Source: Chitinophagaceae bacterium (lineage in GTDB: Bacteria > Bacteroidota > Bacteroidia > Chitinophagales > Chitinophagaceae). From it: 13,209 nucleotides of DNA. The stretch is from positions 1 through 13,209 of the forward strand of contig DMRT01000146.1 of the NCBI GenBank assembly GCA_003455235.1, in the 5' to 3' direction. The position numbers and the translations under genes are program-made. The notes beneath the pieces were generated by a model. The model had not been told where the DNA came from. It made no database searches and saw only the letters and a list, made by a program, of their open reading frames with translations. Below are positions 6,221-13,209 of this stretch, piece after piece; position 1 is the first letter of the stretch, and each line of letters starts with the position of its first letter.

Positions 6221-9200
6221 ATGAGATATTATTTTTTAGTGATTGTTTTTTTTGCCGGCAGTATTTCCTTTGCACAACGACGTAGAATCAATATTGACAA
6301 TGACTGGAAATTTGCTTTCGGACATGCAAATGATCCCGCCAAAGATTTTAATTACAGCATTGCCACCATCTTTTCAAAAACGGGTGCTGCACCCAAAACT
6401 GCCATCGATCCCAAATTCAACGACAGCAGCTGGCGCAGCCTTTCGCTTCCGCACGACTGGGCCGTGGAATTGCCGTTTGTAAATTCTCCCAGTTTCGATG
6501 TACAGTCGCACGGGTATAAACCCGTTGGCGGCGATTATCCCGAAACAAGCATTGGCTGGTACCGCAAACGGTTCACGGTATCCAAAGCTGATTCCGGCCA
6601 GCGTTTCCAGGTTCAGTTCGATGGCGTATTCCGGGATGCCAGCTTCTGGCTAAATGGTTTTTACCTGGGCAATAACAAAAGCGGTTACGTGGGTGCTTCA
6701 TACGACATCAGCAATTACCTGCGTTATGGCGGAGAAAATGTACTGGTGGTAAGAGTGGACGCTACGCAATACGAGGGATGGTTTTACGAAGGAGCCGGTA
6801 TCTACCGTCATGTGTGGCTGAATCAATACAATCCTGTTCACCTGTATGAGCAGCCGGTATTTGTTTATACAGATGTGCAGAAAACGCAATCAACCATTTT
6901 TATTGAGACCACGGTAAAGAATGAATCATTAAGTAATTCGGGCGCCGATGTTTCAGTGATCGTTACTGACCGGAACGGGAAGAAGATAGGCGAAACGGTT
7001 TCCAGGAGCATCCGCCTTGCCGTCAATGAAACGGTTGTTGTAAAACAATCCATTAAAATCACCAATCCACGCCTATGGTCGCTGGAAGACCCATACCTAT
7101 ACCGGGTTATTCCTGTTTTGCGTTTATCAGGCAAGGTCATTGATACATATACTCAACGTTTCGGAATACGAACCGTATATATCAGCAATAGAGGTTTTTT
7201 CCTGAATGGCAATTATGTAAAACTGAAAGGTACCAACAACCACCAGGATCATGCGGGTGTGGGAAGTGCCTTACCGGATTATCTCCAGTACTACCGCATT
7301 TTCTTATTAAAGCAGATGGGCTCCAATGCATACCGCACCAGTCATAACCCGCCCACCAGCGAGTTACTGGATGCCTGCGACAGCCTGGGAATGCTGGTGC
7401 TTGACGAAAACCGGTTGCTGAACAGCAGTCCGCAGTACATGCACGACTTTGAATGGCTGATCAAACGCGACCGCAGCCGGGCCAGTGTTTTTATGTGGTC
7501 TATCGGTAACGAAGAACAATGGGTGCACAGCAACGGTACCGGCAAACTCATCGCTTTATCACTGCTTGCCAAACAAAAAGAACTGGACCCAACAAGATTA
7601 AGCACCTATGCAGCCGATAACGGCAAACAATTCTATGGTATCAATGAAGTGATTCCCGTGCGGAGTTTTAATTACCGCCATAAAGAAGTGGAAAAATACC
7701 ACGCCGAACATCCGGATCAACCCATCATGGGAACAGAGATGGGAAGTACGGTTACCACCAGGGGACAATACCTGCGGGATTCGGTGATCGGTTATGTACC
7801 CGACCAGGACATCAGTTTTCCCTGGTGGGCCAGTACGGCTGAAGCCTGGTGGACACTGGCGGCACCAAATGATTACTGGCTGGGCGGTTTTGTATGGACG
7901 GGCCTCGATTACCGGGGTGAACCCACTCCTTTTCAATGGCCCAATATTAATTCACATTTCGGTATTATGGATGTGTGCGGCTTCCCGAAGAATATTTATT
8001 ACTACTATCAATCGTGGTGGACAGACAAAGATGTGCTTCACATTTCACCACACTGGAATTGGAAAGGCAGGGAAGGACAACCGGTTGATGTGTGGGTAAA
8101 CAGCAATGCCGACAATGTTGAGTTGTTCCTGAATGGAAAGAGCCTTGGTAAAAAAGATATGCCCCGCAACGGGCACCTGAACTGGATGGTGAACTATGAA
8201 CCGGGAAAACTGGAAGCCATTGCTTATAAAAAAGGTAAAAAGCTGCAGACGAAAGTGGAAACCACCGGCAAACCATTTGAAGTGGTGGTGAGTCCGTACA
8301 AAACAACCATGCTGGCTGATGGAAGCGACGCCACGGTGATCAACATTTCAGTGATTGACCGGGAAGGACGTGAAGTACCCGATGCCAATAATCTCATTAA
8401 GTTTTCAGTGCAGGGCGATGCAAGGATCATCGGTGCAGGCAATGGCGATCCCAGCAGCCATGAGCGGGATAAGTACAACGATACCGCAGCACAACGCTAT
8501 TTATTCAATGGGAAATGCCAGGTGATTGTGCAGGCAGGCAGTGCTCCATCCACGATTCACTTTGAAGCGAAGACAGATAGTTTATGGCCCGGGGCCACCG
8601 ATATCATGACCATTGGCAACAGCCCGGTTACCCATGTGCGCTCATCAAACAATACCTTTCCGGTGCTGCCTTTCAAAACTGCAAAGGTGGATAAGATGCT
8701 GGGAGCGGATATTTCATTCCTGCCGGAACTGGAAAACAAGGGAATGAAATTTTATGATACCGATGGAAAAGAAAAAGATGTCATCGAAATTTTAAAACTG
8801 CATGGATTGAATTATGTGCGGCTGCGGATATTCAATGACCCGGCACGTGACAGTGGTTACTCACCCCAATCGGGTTTTTGCGATCTGGCTCATACCCTGG
8901 CGATGGCCAAAAGAGTGAAAACCGCCGGCATGAAACTGCTGCTGGATTTTCATTACAGCGATTACTGGGCCGATCCCCAAAAGCAGTGGATGCCCAAAGC
9001 CTGGCGGGGCAAATCAATAACCGAATTAAAACAGGCAGTGTATGATTATACCAGGTCGGTGATCCAGGCACTTAAAGACCAGGGCACGGCACCTGACATG
9101 GTACAGGTGGGCAATGAAATCAACCACGGCATGATATGGCCCGCAGGAAGCATTGATCATTTGGATAACCTGGCACAATTGTTCTTTGCCGGCGCCCAGG

Positions 9201-9601
9201 CAGTGAAAGCCGTTTCACCTTCCACCGGCATCATGCTGCATATTGCATTGGGCGGACAGAATGACGAGAGCAAATTTTTTGTCGATAACATGATCAACCG
9301 CGGTGTGGAATTTGATGTGATCGGGTTATCGTATTACCCGAAATGGCACAATACGCTTTCCGACCTTGAGTACAACCTCGATGATCTTTCCCAGCGATAC
9401 AACAAAGACGTGATTGTGGTGGAATATTCCCATATGAAAAAAGAAGTGAATGAACGGTCGTTTAATGTGGCCGGTGAAAGGGGAAAAGGAAGCTGCATCT
9501 GGGAACCGTTGAATACCTGGGAACGTTTTTTTGACCGCAGCGGCAAAGCCAATGATTATTTGCTGCTGTATGGTGAACTGAATAAAAAATACCTGAAATA
9601 A
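6221..9601 (+). CDS. Exported GH2 beta-galactosidase fused to a GH53 endo-beta-1,4-galactanase
   Basis: One uninterrupted 1126-residue protein with two glycoside hydrolases. Residues 1-18 are a signal peptide (cleavage probable after SFA). The GH2 part has the sugar-binding jelly roll (about 22-205), an Ig-like domain (about 206-318) and a TIM barrel (about 319-600). The barrel shows YRTSHNPPTSELLDACD (371-387), the acid/base Glu in FMWSIGNEEQW (E431) and the nucleophile Glu in IMGTEMGS (E506). A DUF4982-like domain (about 615-685) and a C-terminal Ig-like domain (about 687-800) follow. After a linker (about 800-824) a complete GH53 barrel (825-1126) begins at MLGADISFL, with DFHYSDYWADP (909-919), acid/base E966 (VQVGNEINHGMIWP) and nucleophile E1068 (VIVVEYSH). 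It likely works in the periplasm, with the GH53 cutting galactan and the GH2 removing galactose. The symporter gene follows after 15 bases. Beta-galactosidase specificity of the GH2 part is inferred from its partner domain. Confidence 0.93.
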   Translation: MRYYFLVIVFFAGSISFAQRRRINIDNDWKFAFGHANDPAKDFNYSIATIFSKTGAAPKTAIDPKFNDSSWRSLSLPHDWAVELPFVNSPSFDVQSHGYKPVGGDYPETSIGWYRKRFTVSKADSGQRFQVQFDGVFRDASFWLNGFYLGNNKSGYVGASYDISNYLRYGGENVLVVRVDATQYEGWFYEGAGIYRHVWLNQYNPVHLYEQPVFVYTDVQKTQSTIFIETTVKNESLSNSGADVSVIVTDRNGKKIGETVSRSIRLAVNETVVVKQSIKITNPRLWSLEDPYLYRVIPVLRLSGKVIDTYTQRFGIRTVYISNRGFFLNGNYVKLKGTNNHQDHAGVGSALPDYLQYYRIFLLKQMGSNAYRTSHNPPTSELLDACDSLGMLVLDENRLLNSSPQYMHDFEWLIKRDRSRASVFMWSIGNEEQWVHSNGTGKLIALSLLAKQKELDPTRLSTYAADNGKQFYGINEVIPVRSFNYRHKEVEKYHAEHPDQPIMGTEMGSTVTTRGQYLRDSVIGYVPDQDISFPWWASTAEAWWTLAAPNDYWLGGFVWTGLDYRGEPTPFQWPNINSHFGIMDVCGFPKNIYYYYQSWWTDKDVLHISPHWNWKGREGQPVDVWVNSNADNVELFLNGKSLGKKDMPRNGHLNWMVNYEPGKLEAIAYKKGKKLQTKVETTGKPFEVVVSPYKTTMLADGSDATVINISVIDREGREVPDANNLIKFSVQGDARIIGAGNGDPSSHERDKYNDTAAQRYLFNGKCQVIVQAGSAPSTIHFEAKTDSLWPGATDIMTIGNSPVTHVRSSNNTFPVLPFKTAKVDKMLGADISFLPELENKGMKFYDTDGKEKDVIEILKLHGLNYVRLRIFNDPARDSGYSPQSGFCDLAHTLAMAKRVKTAGMKLLLDFHYSDYWADPQKQWMPKAWRGKSITELKQAVYDYTRSVIQALKDQGTAPDMVQVGNEINHGMIWPAGSIDHLDNLAQLFFAGAQAVKAVSPSTGIMLHIALGGQNDESKFFVDNMINRGVEFDVIGLSYYPKWHNTLSDLEYNLDDLSQRYNKDVIVVEYSHMKKEVNERSFNVAGERGKGSCIWEPLNTWERFFDRSGKANDYLLLYGELNKKYLK

Positions 9602-9616
9602 AATCAACCAACGCTT

Positions 9617-11305
9617 ATGAATTTCTTACAAACCAATGACTACCTCGTATTCCTGCTCTATTTTATTGTGGTGGCCGGTTATGGATACTGGGTATACCGC
9701 AAAAAAAGGCAGCAATCTGTTTCCGCTTCGCATGATTTTTTCCTGGCAGAAGGGTCCCTCACCTGGTGGGCCATCGGTGCTTCACTGATCGCTTCCAATA
9801 TTTCAGCAGAGCAATTCATCGGCATGAGCGGCAGTGGTTTTAAAATGGGTCTCGCCATTTCTTCCTATGAATGGATGGCGGCTGCCACACTCATCATTGT
9901 TGCCGTATTCTTTATGCCGGTATACCTGAAGAACAAGATATACACCATGCCCCAGTTCCTCAACCAGCGCTACAATGGCACCGTGGCCATGATCATGGCG
10001 GTGTTCTGGTTATTATTATACGTGGTGGTGAACCTGATGTCGATCCTGTACCTGGGCGCACTGGCTATTCACGGCATCTCGGGGCTGGATCTCACATTAT
10101 GCATCGGGTTGCTTGCCATGTTTGCCATCTTCATCACACTGGGCGGCATGAAGGTGATTGGTTATACCGATGTGATACAGGTTTTCTTTCTGATACTCGG
10201 CGGATTGGTGGCTACCTATCTTGCCCTGAACCTGGTGGCAGAAAAATCCGGGCAAACCGGAATTCTCAATGGATTTAAATTACTCACCACACAGGCGAAT
10301 GATCACTTTCATATGATCTTCAAAAAAGACAATGCCAATTACATGGACCTTCCGGGTCTTTCTGTTCTGCTGGGCGGATTGTGGATTGCCAACCTCAATT
10401 ACTGGGGCTGCAACCAATACATCACACAGCGGGCGCTGGGCGCCGATTTGCCGACAGCCCGCAAAGGATTGCTGTTTGCCGCATTCCTGAAATTGCTGAT
10501 GCCCATCATTGTGGTTTTGCCAGGTATTGCGGCATACGTGCTGCACCAGCAGGGAATGTTCCAGGCAGAGATGCTCGATTCTAAAGGTATTGTGGACGTA
10601 AACAAAGCCTACCCTTCCTTGCTGAACTTATTGCCCACCGGTTTAAAGGGCCTGGCTTTTGCTGCATTAACCGCAGCCATTGTTGCTTCATTGGCAGGCA
10701 AGGCAAACAGCATTGCCACCATTTTTTCTTTAGACATTTATAAAAAAGCAATCAATAAAGAAGCCGATGAAAAGAAACTGGTAAACACGGGCAAATGGGC
10801 GGTAATCATTTCCATGCTGCTGGCGATTCTTCTCTCACTGGCGCTTGGTGAAAAACTGATGGGTGAAGGCAAACAGGGATTCCAGTACATCCAGGAATAT
10901 ACCGGATTTGTTTCGCCGGGTATCTTTGCTATGTTCATCCTTGGTTTCTTCTGGAAGAAAACCACATCCAATGCAGCGTTGTTTGCCATCATCGGCGGTT
11001 TCCTGTTATCGGTGCTGTTTAAATTTTTACCCGGAATGATAGACCTGTCGTTCCTGTCATCATCGGGTTTTTCAAAAGCCAATGCCGATGGTGTATTTGA
11101 AATTCCATTCCTGGACCGGATGGCATTTGTGTTCCTGTTCAGTATTATCGGCATGTACATCATCAGCATCATTGATAACCGCCGCGGCGTTAACCCGGCC
11201 GGGCTGGAAGTGGACCAGCGTATGTTTAAGGTAAGTACATCATTTGCCGTAGGATCGCTGATCGTTTGCGGAATACTGGTGGCACTGTACAGTTTGTATT
11301 GGTAA
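9617..11305 (+). CDS. Sodium/solute symporter (SSF family), predicted sodium/galactose transporter
   Basis: A 562-residue inner-membrane protein with many hydrophobic segments, of the SSF (SLC5-like) family. It resembles Vibrio parahaemolyticus vSGLT along its whole length as I recall that sequence: GASLIASNISAEQFIGMSGS (54-73), ISSYEWM (81-87), TDVIQVFFLILGG (184-196), ANLNYWGCNQYITQR (258-272) and GFQYIQEYTG (421-430). Residues equivalent to the vSGLT galactose ligands appear present: N61, Q66, E85, N259, K292 and Q426, and Y262 fits the inner-gate tyrosine. This supports galactose, or glucose/galactose, as cargo carried with sodium. It begins 15 bases after the GH2-GH53 gene, so it is almost surely co-transcribed and imports the galactose released there. 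Length is usual for the family. Exact sugar choice and stoichiometry are inferred. Confidence 0.93.
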   Translation: MNFLQTNDYLVFLLYFIVVAGYGYWVYRKKRQQSVSASHDFFLAEGSLTWWAIGASLIASNISAEQFIGMSGSGFKMGLAISSYEWMAAATLIIVAVFFMPVYLKNKIYTMPQFLNQRYNGTVAMIMAVFWLLLYVVVNLMSILYLGALAIHGISGLDLTLCIGLLAMFAIFITLGGMKVIGYTDVIQVFFLILGGLVATYLALNLVAEKSGQTGILNGFKLLTTQANDHFHMIFKKDNANYMDLPGLSVLLGGLWIANLNYWGCNQYITQRALGADLPTARKGLLFAAFLKLLMPIIVVLPGIAAYVLHQQGMFQAEMLDSKGIVDVNKAYPSLLNLLPTGLKGLAFAALTAAIVASLAGKANSIATIFSLDIYKKAINKEADEKKLVNTGKWAVIISMLLAILLSLALGEKLMGEGKQGFQYIQEYTGFVSPGIFAMFILGFFWKKTTSNAALFAIIGGFLLSVLFKFLPGMIDLSFLSSSGFSKANADGVFEIPFLDRMAFVFLFSIIGMYIISIIDNRRGVNPAGLEVDQRMFKVSTSFAVGSLIVCGILVALYSLYW

Positions 11306-11331
11306 TTGAACCCGGCGAACCGTTACCTTTG
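11299..11331 (+). promoter_or_regulatory. Candidate promoter for the CvfB-like gene
   Basis: TACCTTTG (11324-11331), followed by C, matches the -7 consensus TAnnTTTG exactly. A TTG at 11299-11301 lies 22 bases upstream as a possible -33 element. Transcription from about 11338 would leave roughly ten leader bases before the ATG at 11348. This would separate expression of the CvfB-like gene from the galactan genes, although read-through is also possible because no terminator is visible after the symporter. Confidence 0.35.
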
Positions 11332-11347
11332 CTGCAACTGGTTAAAC

Positions 11348-12178
11348 ATGATAAAAGTAGGCGAATACAATAAATTGAAAGTAATCCGGGAAGCATCATT
11401 CGGCGTTTACCTCGATGATGGTGATGAAGGGGTGTTGCTGCCCGGGCGTTTTGTTCCTGCCAACACAAAGATCGGCGACGAACTGGAAGTATTTCTGTAC
11501 CACGACAGTGAAAACAGGCTGATTGCCACCACGCAGAAACCAAAAGGTATTTTAGGAGACATTATTAAACTCAGGGCCGTGGATACCACTCCGCAGGGAG
11601 CCTTCCTGGATAACGGGTTGATGAAGGACCTGTTTGTGCCCGTTTCACAGCAACTGCACAAGATGATACCTAACGGGGAATACCTCGTAAAGATCTACCT
11701 GGATGAACAGACCGGCCGGCTGGCGGCTACCGAAAAGATAGAACCCTTTCTGAGCAATGAACCGTTAACGGTAAAGGAAATGGACCTGGTGGATCTTACT
11801 GTTTACCGCCGTACCGATATTGGTTATGTAGTGATCATCAACAACCGGCATACCGGCGTTTTACATCATAACGAGATTTACCGGAACATCACGCCTGGCG
11901 ACAGGTTCCAGGGTTTCATCAAAAAGATCTACCCCGGCGAAAACAAGATTGATGTGGCAGCGGGCAAACCGGGGTACCAACGGGTGGAAGATGAAGCCGG
12001 TAAGATATTAAGGCTCTTGCAGGAAAATAACGGATACCTTCCCTACTACGACAAATCAGATCCGGAAGAGATTTATTCGTTTTTCGGAATGAGTAAAAAA
12101 ACTTTTAAGATGACGCTTGGGAACCTCTACAAACAACGGAAGATAACCCTGGAAAAGACAGGGATCAAACTGGCTTAA
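11348..12178 (+). CDS. cvfB: CvfB/YitL-type S1 RNA-binding protein with winged-helix tail
   Basis: A 276-residue cytoplasmic RNA-binding protein of the CvfB family, linked in Gram-positive bacteria to virulence and RNA-level regulation; its role in Bacteroidota is unclear. S1-like domains appear at about 1-65 (MIKVGEYNKLKVIREASFGV, then EGVLLPGRFV), 66-132 (GAFLDNGLMKDLFVP) and 143-205 (GYVVIINNRHTGVLHHNEIY). A winged-helix domain closes the protein (about 212-276, with GYLPYYDKSDPEEIYSFFGM). An upstream in-frame TTG at 11306 would add 14 residues, but the family N-terminus begins at the ATG at 11348, so that start is preferred. It lies 42 bases after the symporter, with a candidate promoter between, so membership of the galactan operon is doubtful. 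Confidence 0.9.
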   Translation: MIKVGEYNKLKVIREASFGVYLDDGDEGVLLPGRFVPANTKIGDELEVFLYHDSENRLIATTQKPKGILGDIIKLRAVDTTPQGAFLDNGLMKDLFVPVSQQLHKMIPNGEYLVKIYLDEQTGRLAATEKIEPFLSNEPLTVKEMDLVDLTVYRRTDIGYVVIINNRHTGVLHHNEIYRNITPGDRFQGFIKKIYPGENKIDVAAGKPGYQRVEDEAGKILRLLQENNGYLPYYDKSDPEEIYSFFGMSKKTFKMTLGNLYKQRKITLEKTGIKLA

Positions 12179-12192
12179 GGCGGCCTTATTTT
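12176..12192 (+). terminator. Weak hairpin plus T run at the end of the CvfB-like gene
   Basis: TAAGG (12176-12180, including the stop codon) and CCTTA (12184-12188) can form a five-pair stem around CGG, followed directly by TTTT (12189-12192). The stem is short, so it may be only a partial terminator or a chance structure before the Smr gene. Confidence 0.25.
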
Positions 12193-12208
12193 AAATTCTT
12201 ATTAATTC

Positions 12209-12463
12209 ATGGCACGGATAAAAGTAGACCTGCACGATATTTACAACAACAGCAGAGCCATCGACCAGGCATTACAGCAGGCATTTGATGATGCCATTGA
12301 TAAAAAGATACGGGAGGTAGAGATCATCCCCGGAAAAGGAAGCGGGCAGCTGCGTAAAAAAGTGGAGCGCTTTCTTCAGCAGCCGCACATCAAACCCCTG
12401 TATCACCGCATCGAAAACGACCGTAAAAATTTCGGAAGACTGTTTGTGTATTTCCGGTTTTAA
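12209..12463 (+). CDS. Stand-alone Smr-domain protein
   Basis: An 84-residue cytoplasmic protein made up of essentially one Smr domain, the fold found at the C-terminus of MutS2 and in small nucleases that nick DNA or cleave RNA. The N-terminal VDLHD (residues 6-10) corresponds to the DLHG/DLRG motif, and EVEIIPGKGSGQLRKKVERF (36-55) contains the GxGxG-type loop that is the family hallmark. The Gly usual after DLH is replaced by Asp (D10). There is no signal peptide or membrane segment. The gene follows the CvfB-like gene after 30 bases and may be co-transcribed with it. Family is fairly certain; whether it has nuclease activity cannot be told. Confidence 0.82.
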   Translation: MARIKVDLHDIYNNSRAIDQALQQAFDDAIDKKIREVEIIPGKGSGQLRKKVERFLQQPHIKPLYHRIENDRKNFGRLFVYFRF

Positions 12464-12646
12464 CGGCCCATCCACAGGCACCTGATTCACGCATTGGTTT
12501 CCAGCTTTTTGCCCGGAAAAATTTAACAGTCCGGCAGGATAAAAATCACCTGTTTCCATACAATATTTACCGGCCTCTTTAAGTTACTACAGAAGGATTT
12601 TTAATTCTGTAACCCCATCCATTCTCACATTTAAAAAAATAACCTT

Positions 12647-13159
12647 ATGGAAACTAATCAATCAAAATCTCATTTAAGGGCTGTTGTACAGCAGGTAACC
12701 AATAACACCACATCATGGATCGGCCAGTGGAAAGGAGAAGTCAGGAACCGGATCACCGGTCAAACCTTTCTTTGTCCTTCGGAAGGCGACCTGGACTGCA
12801 TCGAGATCTTTTCGGCCCACGTCACCAACAGTGGCCCGGTAAACCTCACCATTCATGCATTTGATGCAGACAGCAAAAGCTGGGGACCGGTACTGGGTAC
12901 ATCAAAGGTTGAATTCAATAACCTGGATACCGGTAAATGGGTTTCCTTCCCGCTTAACGGACTTCACCTGCAGAAAGGAAAGACCTATGGATTCCGGTTG
13001 AAAAGCGAAACCGGCCTGATTGGCGTGGGAGAAGCCGCCGGCAGTGTAAACCACCTTCCTTATAAAGAGGGGCAGGAATGGGCTTCAGCTTCCGAAGAAC
13101 TGCCCGGTAACTTTTATACCTACCTGAGCCTGGCGTTCAAGGTTGCGTTAAGAGCGTAA
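12647..13159 (+). CDS. Unrecognised 170-residue protein, probable beta-sandwich
   Basis: I do not recognise this protein. After a polar N-terminus (residues 1-35) it reads as alternating beta strands: GQTFLCPSEGDLDCIEIF (38-55), VNLTIHAFD (65-73), SWGPVLGTSKVEF (78-90), KWVSFPLNGLHLQKGKTYGF (97-116) and FYTYLSLAFKV (156-166). The order 'fresh-looking strand, Ser-Trp-Gly-Pro, then Leu-x-x-Gly-Lys-x-Tyr-x-Phe-x-Leu' recalls jelly-roll domains in exported Bacteroidota proteins that may bind carbohydrate, but no signal peptide is present, so it appears cytosolic or exported by another route. It has its own 183-base upstream region (12464-12646), which holds no other gene and only a weak promoter-like match (TAATTCTG at 12602-12609). 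A strong palindrome follows at 13188. Real gene: likely; function: unknown. Confidence 0.75.
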   Translation: METNQSKSHLRAVVQQVTNNTTSWIGQWKGEVRNRITGQTFLCPSEGDLDCIEIFSAHVTNSGPVNLTIHAFDADSKSWGPVLGTSKVEFNNLDTGKWVSFPLNGLHLQKGKTYGFRLKSETGLIGVGEAAGSVNHLPYKEGQEWASASEELPGNFYTYLSLAFKVALRA

Positions 13160-13187
13160 ATCAACCAATCGTATATAACTGAAAAAT

Positions 13188-13209
13188 GCCATCCACAATT
13201 GTGGATGGC
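13188..13209. terminator. Perfect 22-bp palindrome at the right edge, probable bidirectional terminator
   Basis: GCCATCCACAA (13188-13198) and TTGTGGATGGC (13199-13209) are exact reverse complements. Folded as RNA, this gives a GC-containing stem of about nine pairs with an AATT loop. The bases just before it are AAAAAT (13182-13187), which on the minus strand become ATTTTT after the stem, so it would terminate a leftward gene lying to the right. It begins 28 bases after the 170-residue gene's stop and could also end that transcript; any T run for the plus direction falls outside the window. Confidence 0.6.

Noticed and set aside
5470..8977. Direct DNA repeat between the two GH53 coding regions
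   Set aside because: Identity is limited to the short stretch coding for the conserved DFHYSDxWADP motif; the rest has diverged, so it is not a recent duplication or repeat element.
11306..11347. TTG start that would extend the CvfB-like protein by 14 residues
   Set aside because: The added residues are Cys/Trp-rich and unlike the family N-terminus, they would overlap a good promoter candidate, and an ATG sits exactly where the first S1 domain begins.
12464..12646. Small gene or RNA in the 183-base gap after the Smr gene
   Set aside because: No convincing start with coding character, no stable hairpin and no conserved RNA motif seen; only a weak promoter-like TAATTCTG near its end.
1..13209. 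Mobile element, phage, CRISPR array, tRNA or toxin-antitoxin system
   Set aside because: No transposase, integrase, regular repeat-spacer series, cloverleaf sequence or paired small genes were found on either strand.

Overview
The window looks like a chromosomal segment from a member of the Bacteroidota, most likely near Chitinophagaceae. This rests on several signs: candidate promoters of the Bacteroidota type (TTG/TTTG, then TAnnTTTG), poor Shine-Dalgarno sites, the LysM plus double-psi-barrel exported protein, and the general flavour of the fmt, DEAD-box helicase, CvfB and Smr proteins. The placement is inferred from protein resemblance without a database search.

Layout. The left edge holds the N-terminus of a leftward HD-domain hydrolase (1-209). 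Divergent from it is an RsmF-type RNA cytosine-C5 methyltransferase with a TTG start (283-1665), followed by an exported LysM-LysM-RlpA-like protein (1722-2699). Convergent with these is a leftward pair: a DEAD-box RNA helicase (4923-3715, with signs of a frameshift near its C-terminus) followed by methionyl-tRNA formyltransferase fmt (3652-2726). An intergenic region of 207 bp (4924-5130) then separates the helicase from a rightward block.

The centre of interest is 5131-11305, a compact set of three genes that reads as a beta-1,4-galactan/arabinogalactan utilisation unit. It comprises (i) a predicted lipoprotein GH53 endo-beta-1,4-galactanase, (ii) a 1126-residue exported protein fusing a complete GH2 beta-galactosidase to a second, different GH53 endo-galactanase, and (iii) a sodium/solute symporter that keeps the galactose-binding residues I recall for Vibrio vSGLT. 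The logical flow is endo-cleavage outside or in the periplasm, trimming to galactose by the two-headed enzyme, then sodium-coupled uptake. No SusC/SusD pair and no dedicated regulator are visible, so this is not a canonical polysaccharide utilisation locus. A candidate promoter, a GC-rich inverted repeat and a 20-bp site repeated inside the first gene lie at or near its start.

The right part is housekeeping-like: a CvfB/YitL-type S1 RNA-binding protein (11348-12178), a stand-alone Smr-domain protein (12209-12463), and an unrecognised 170-residue protein predicted to be a beta-sandwich (12647-13159). The window ends in a perfect 22-bp palindrome that is probably a bidirectional terminator. No tRNA, rRNA, CRISPR array, insertion sequence or phage gene was seen, and no stretch over 300 bp lacks a gene.
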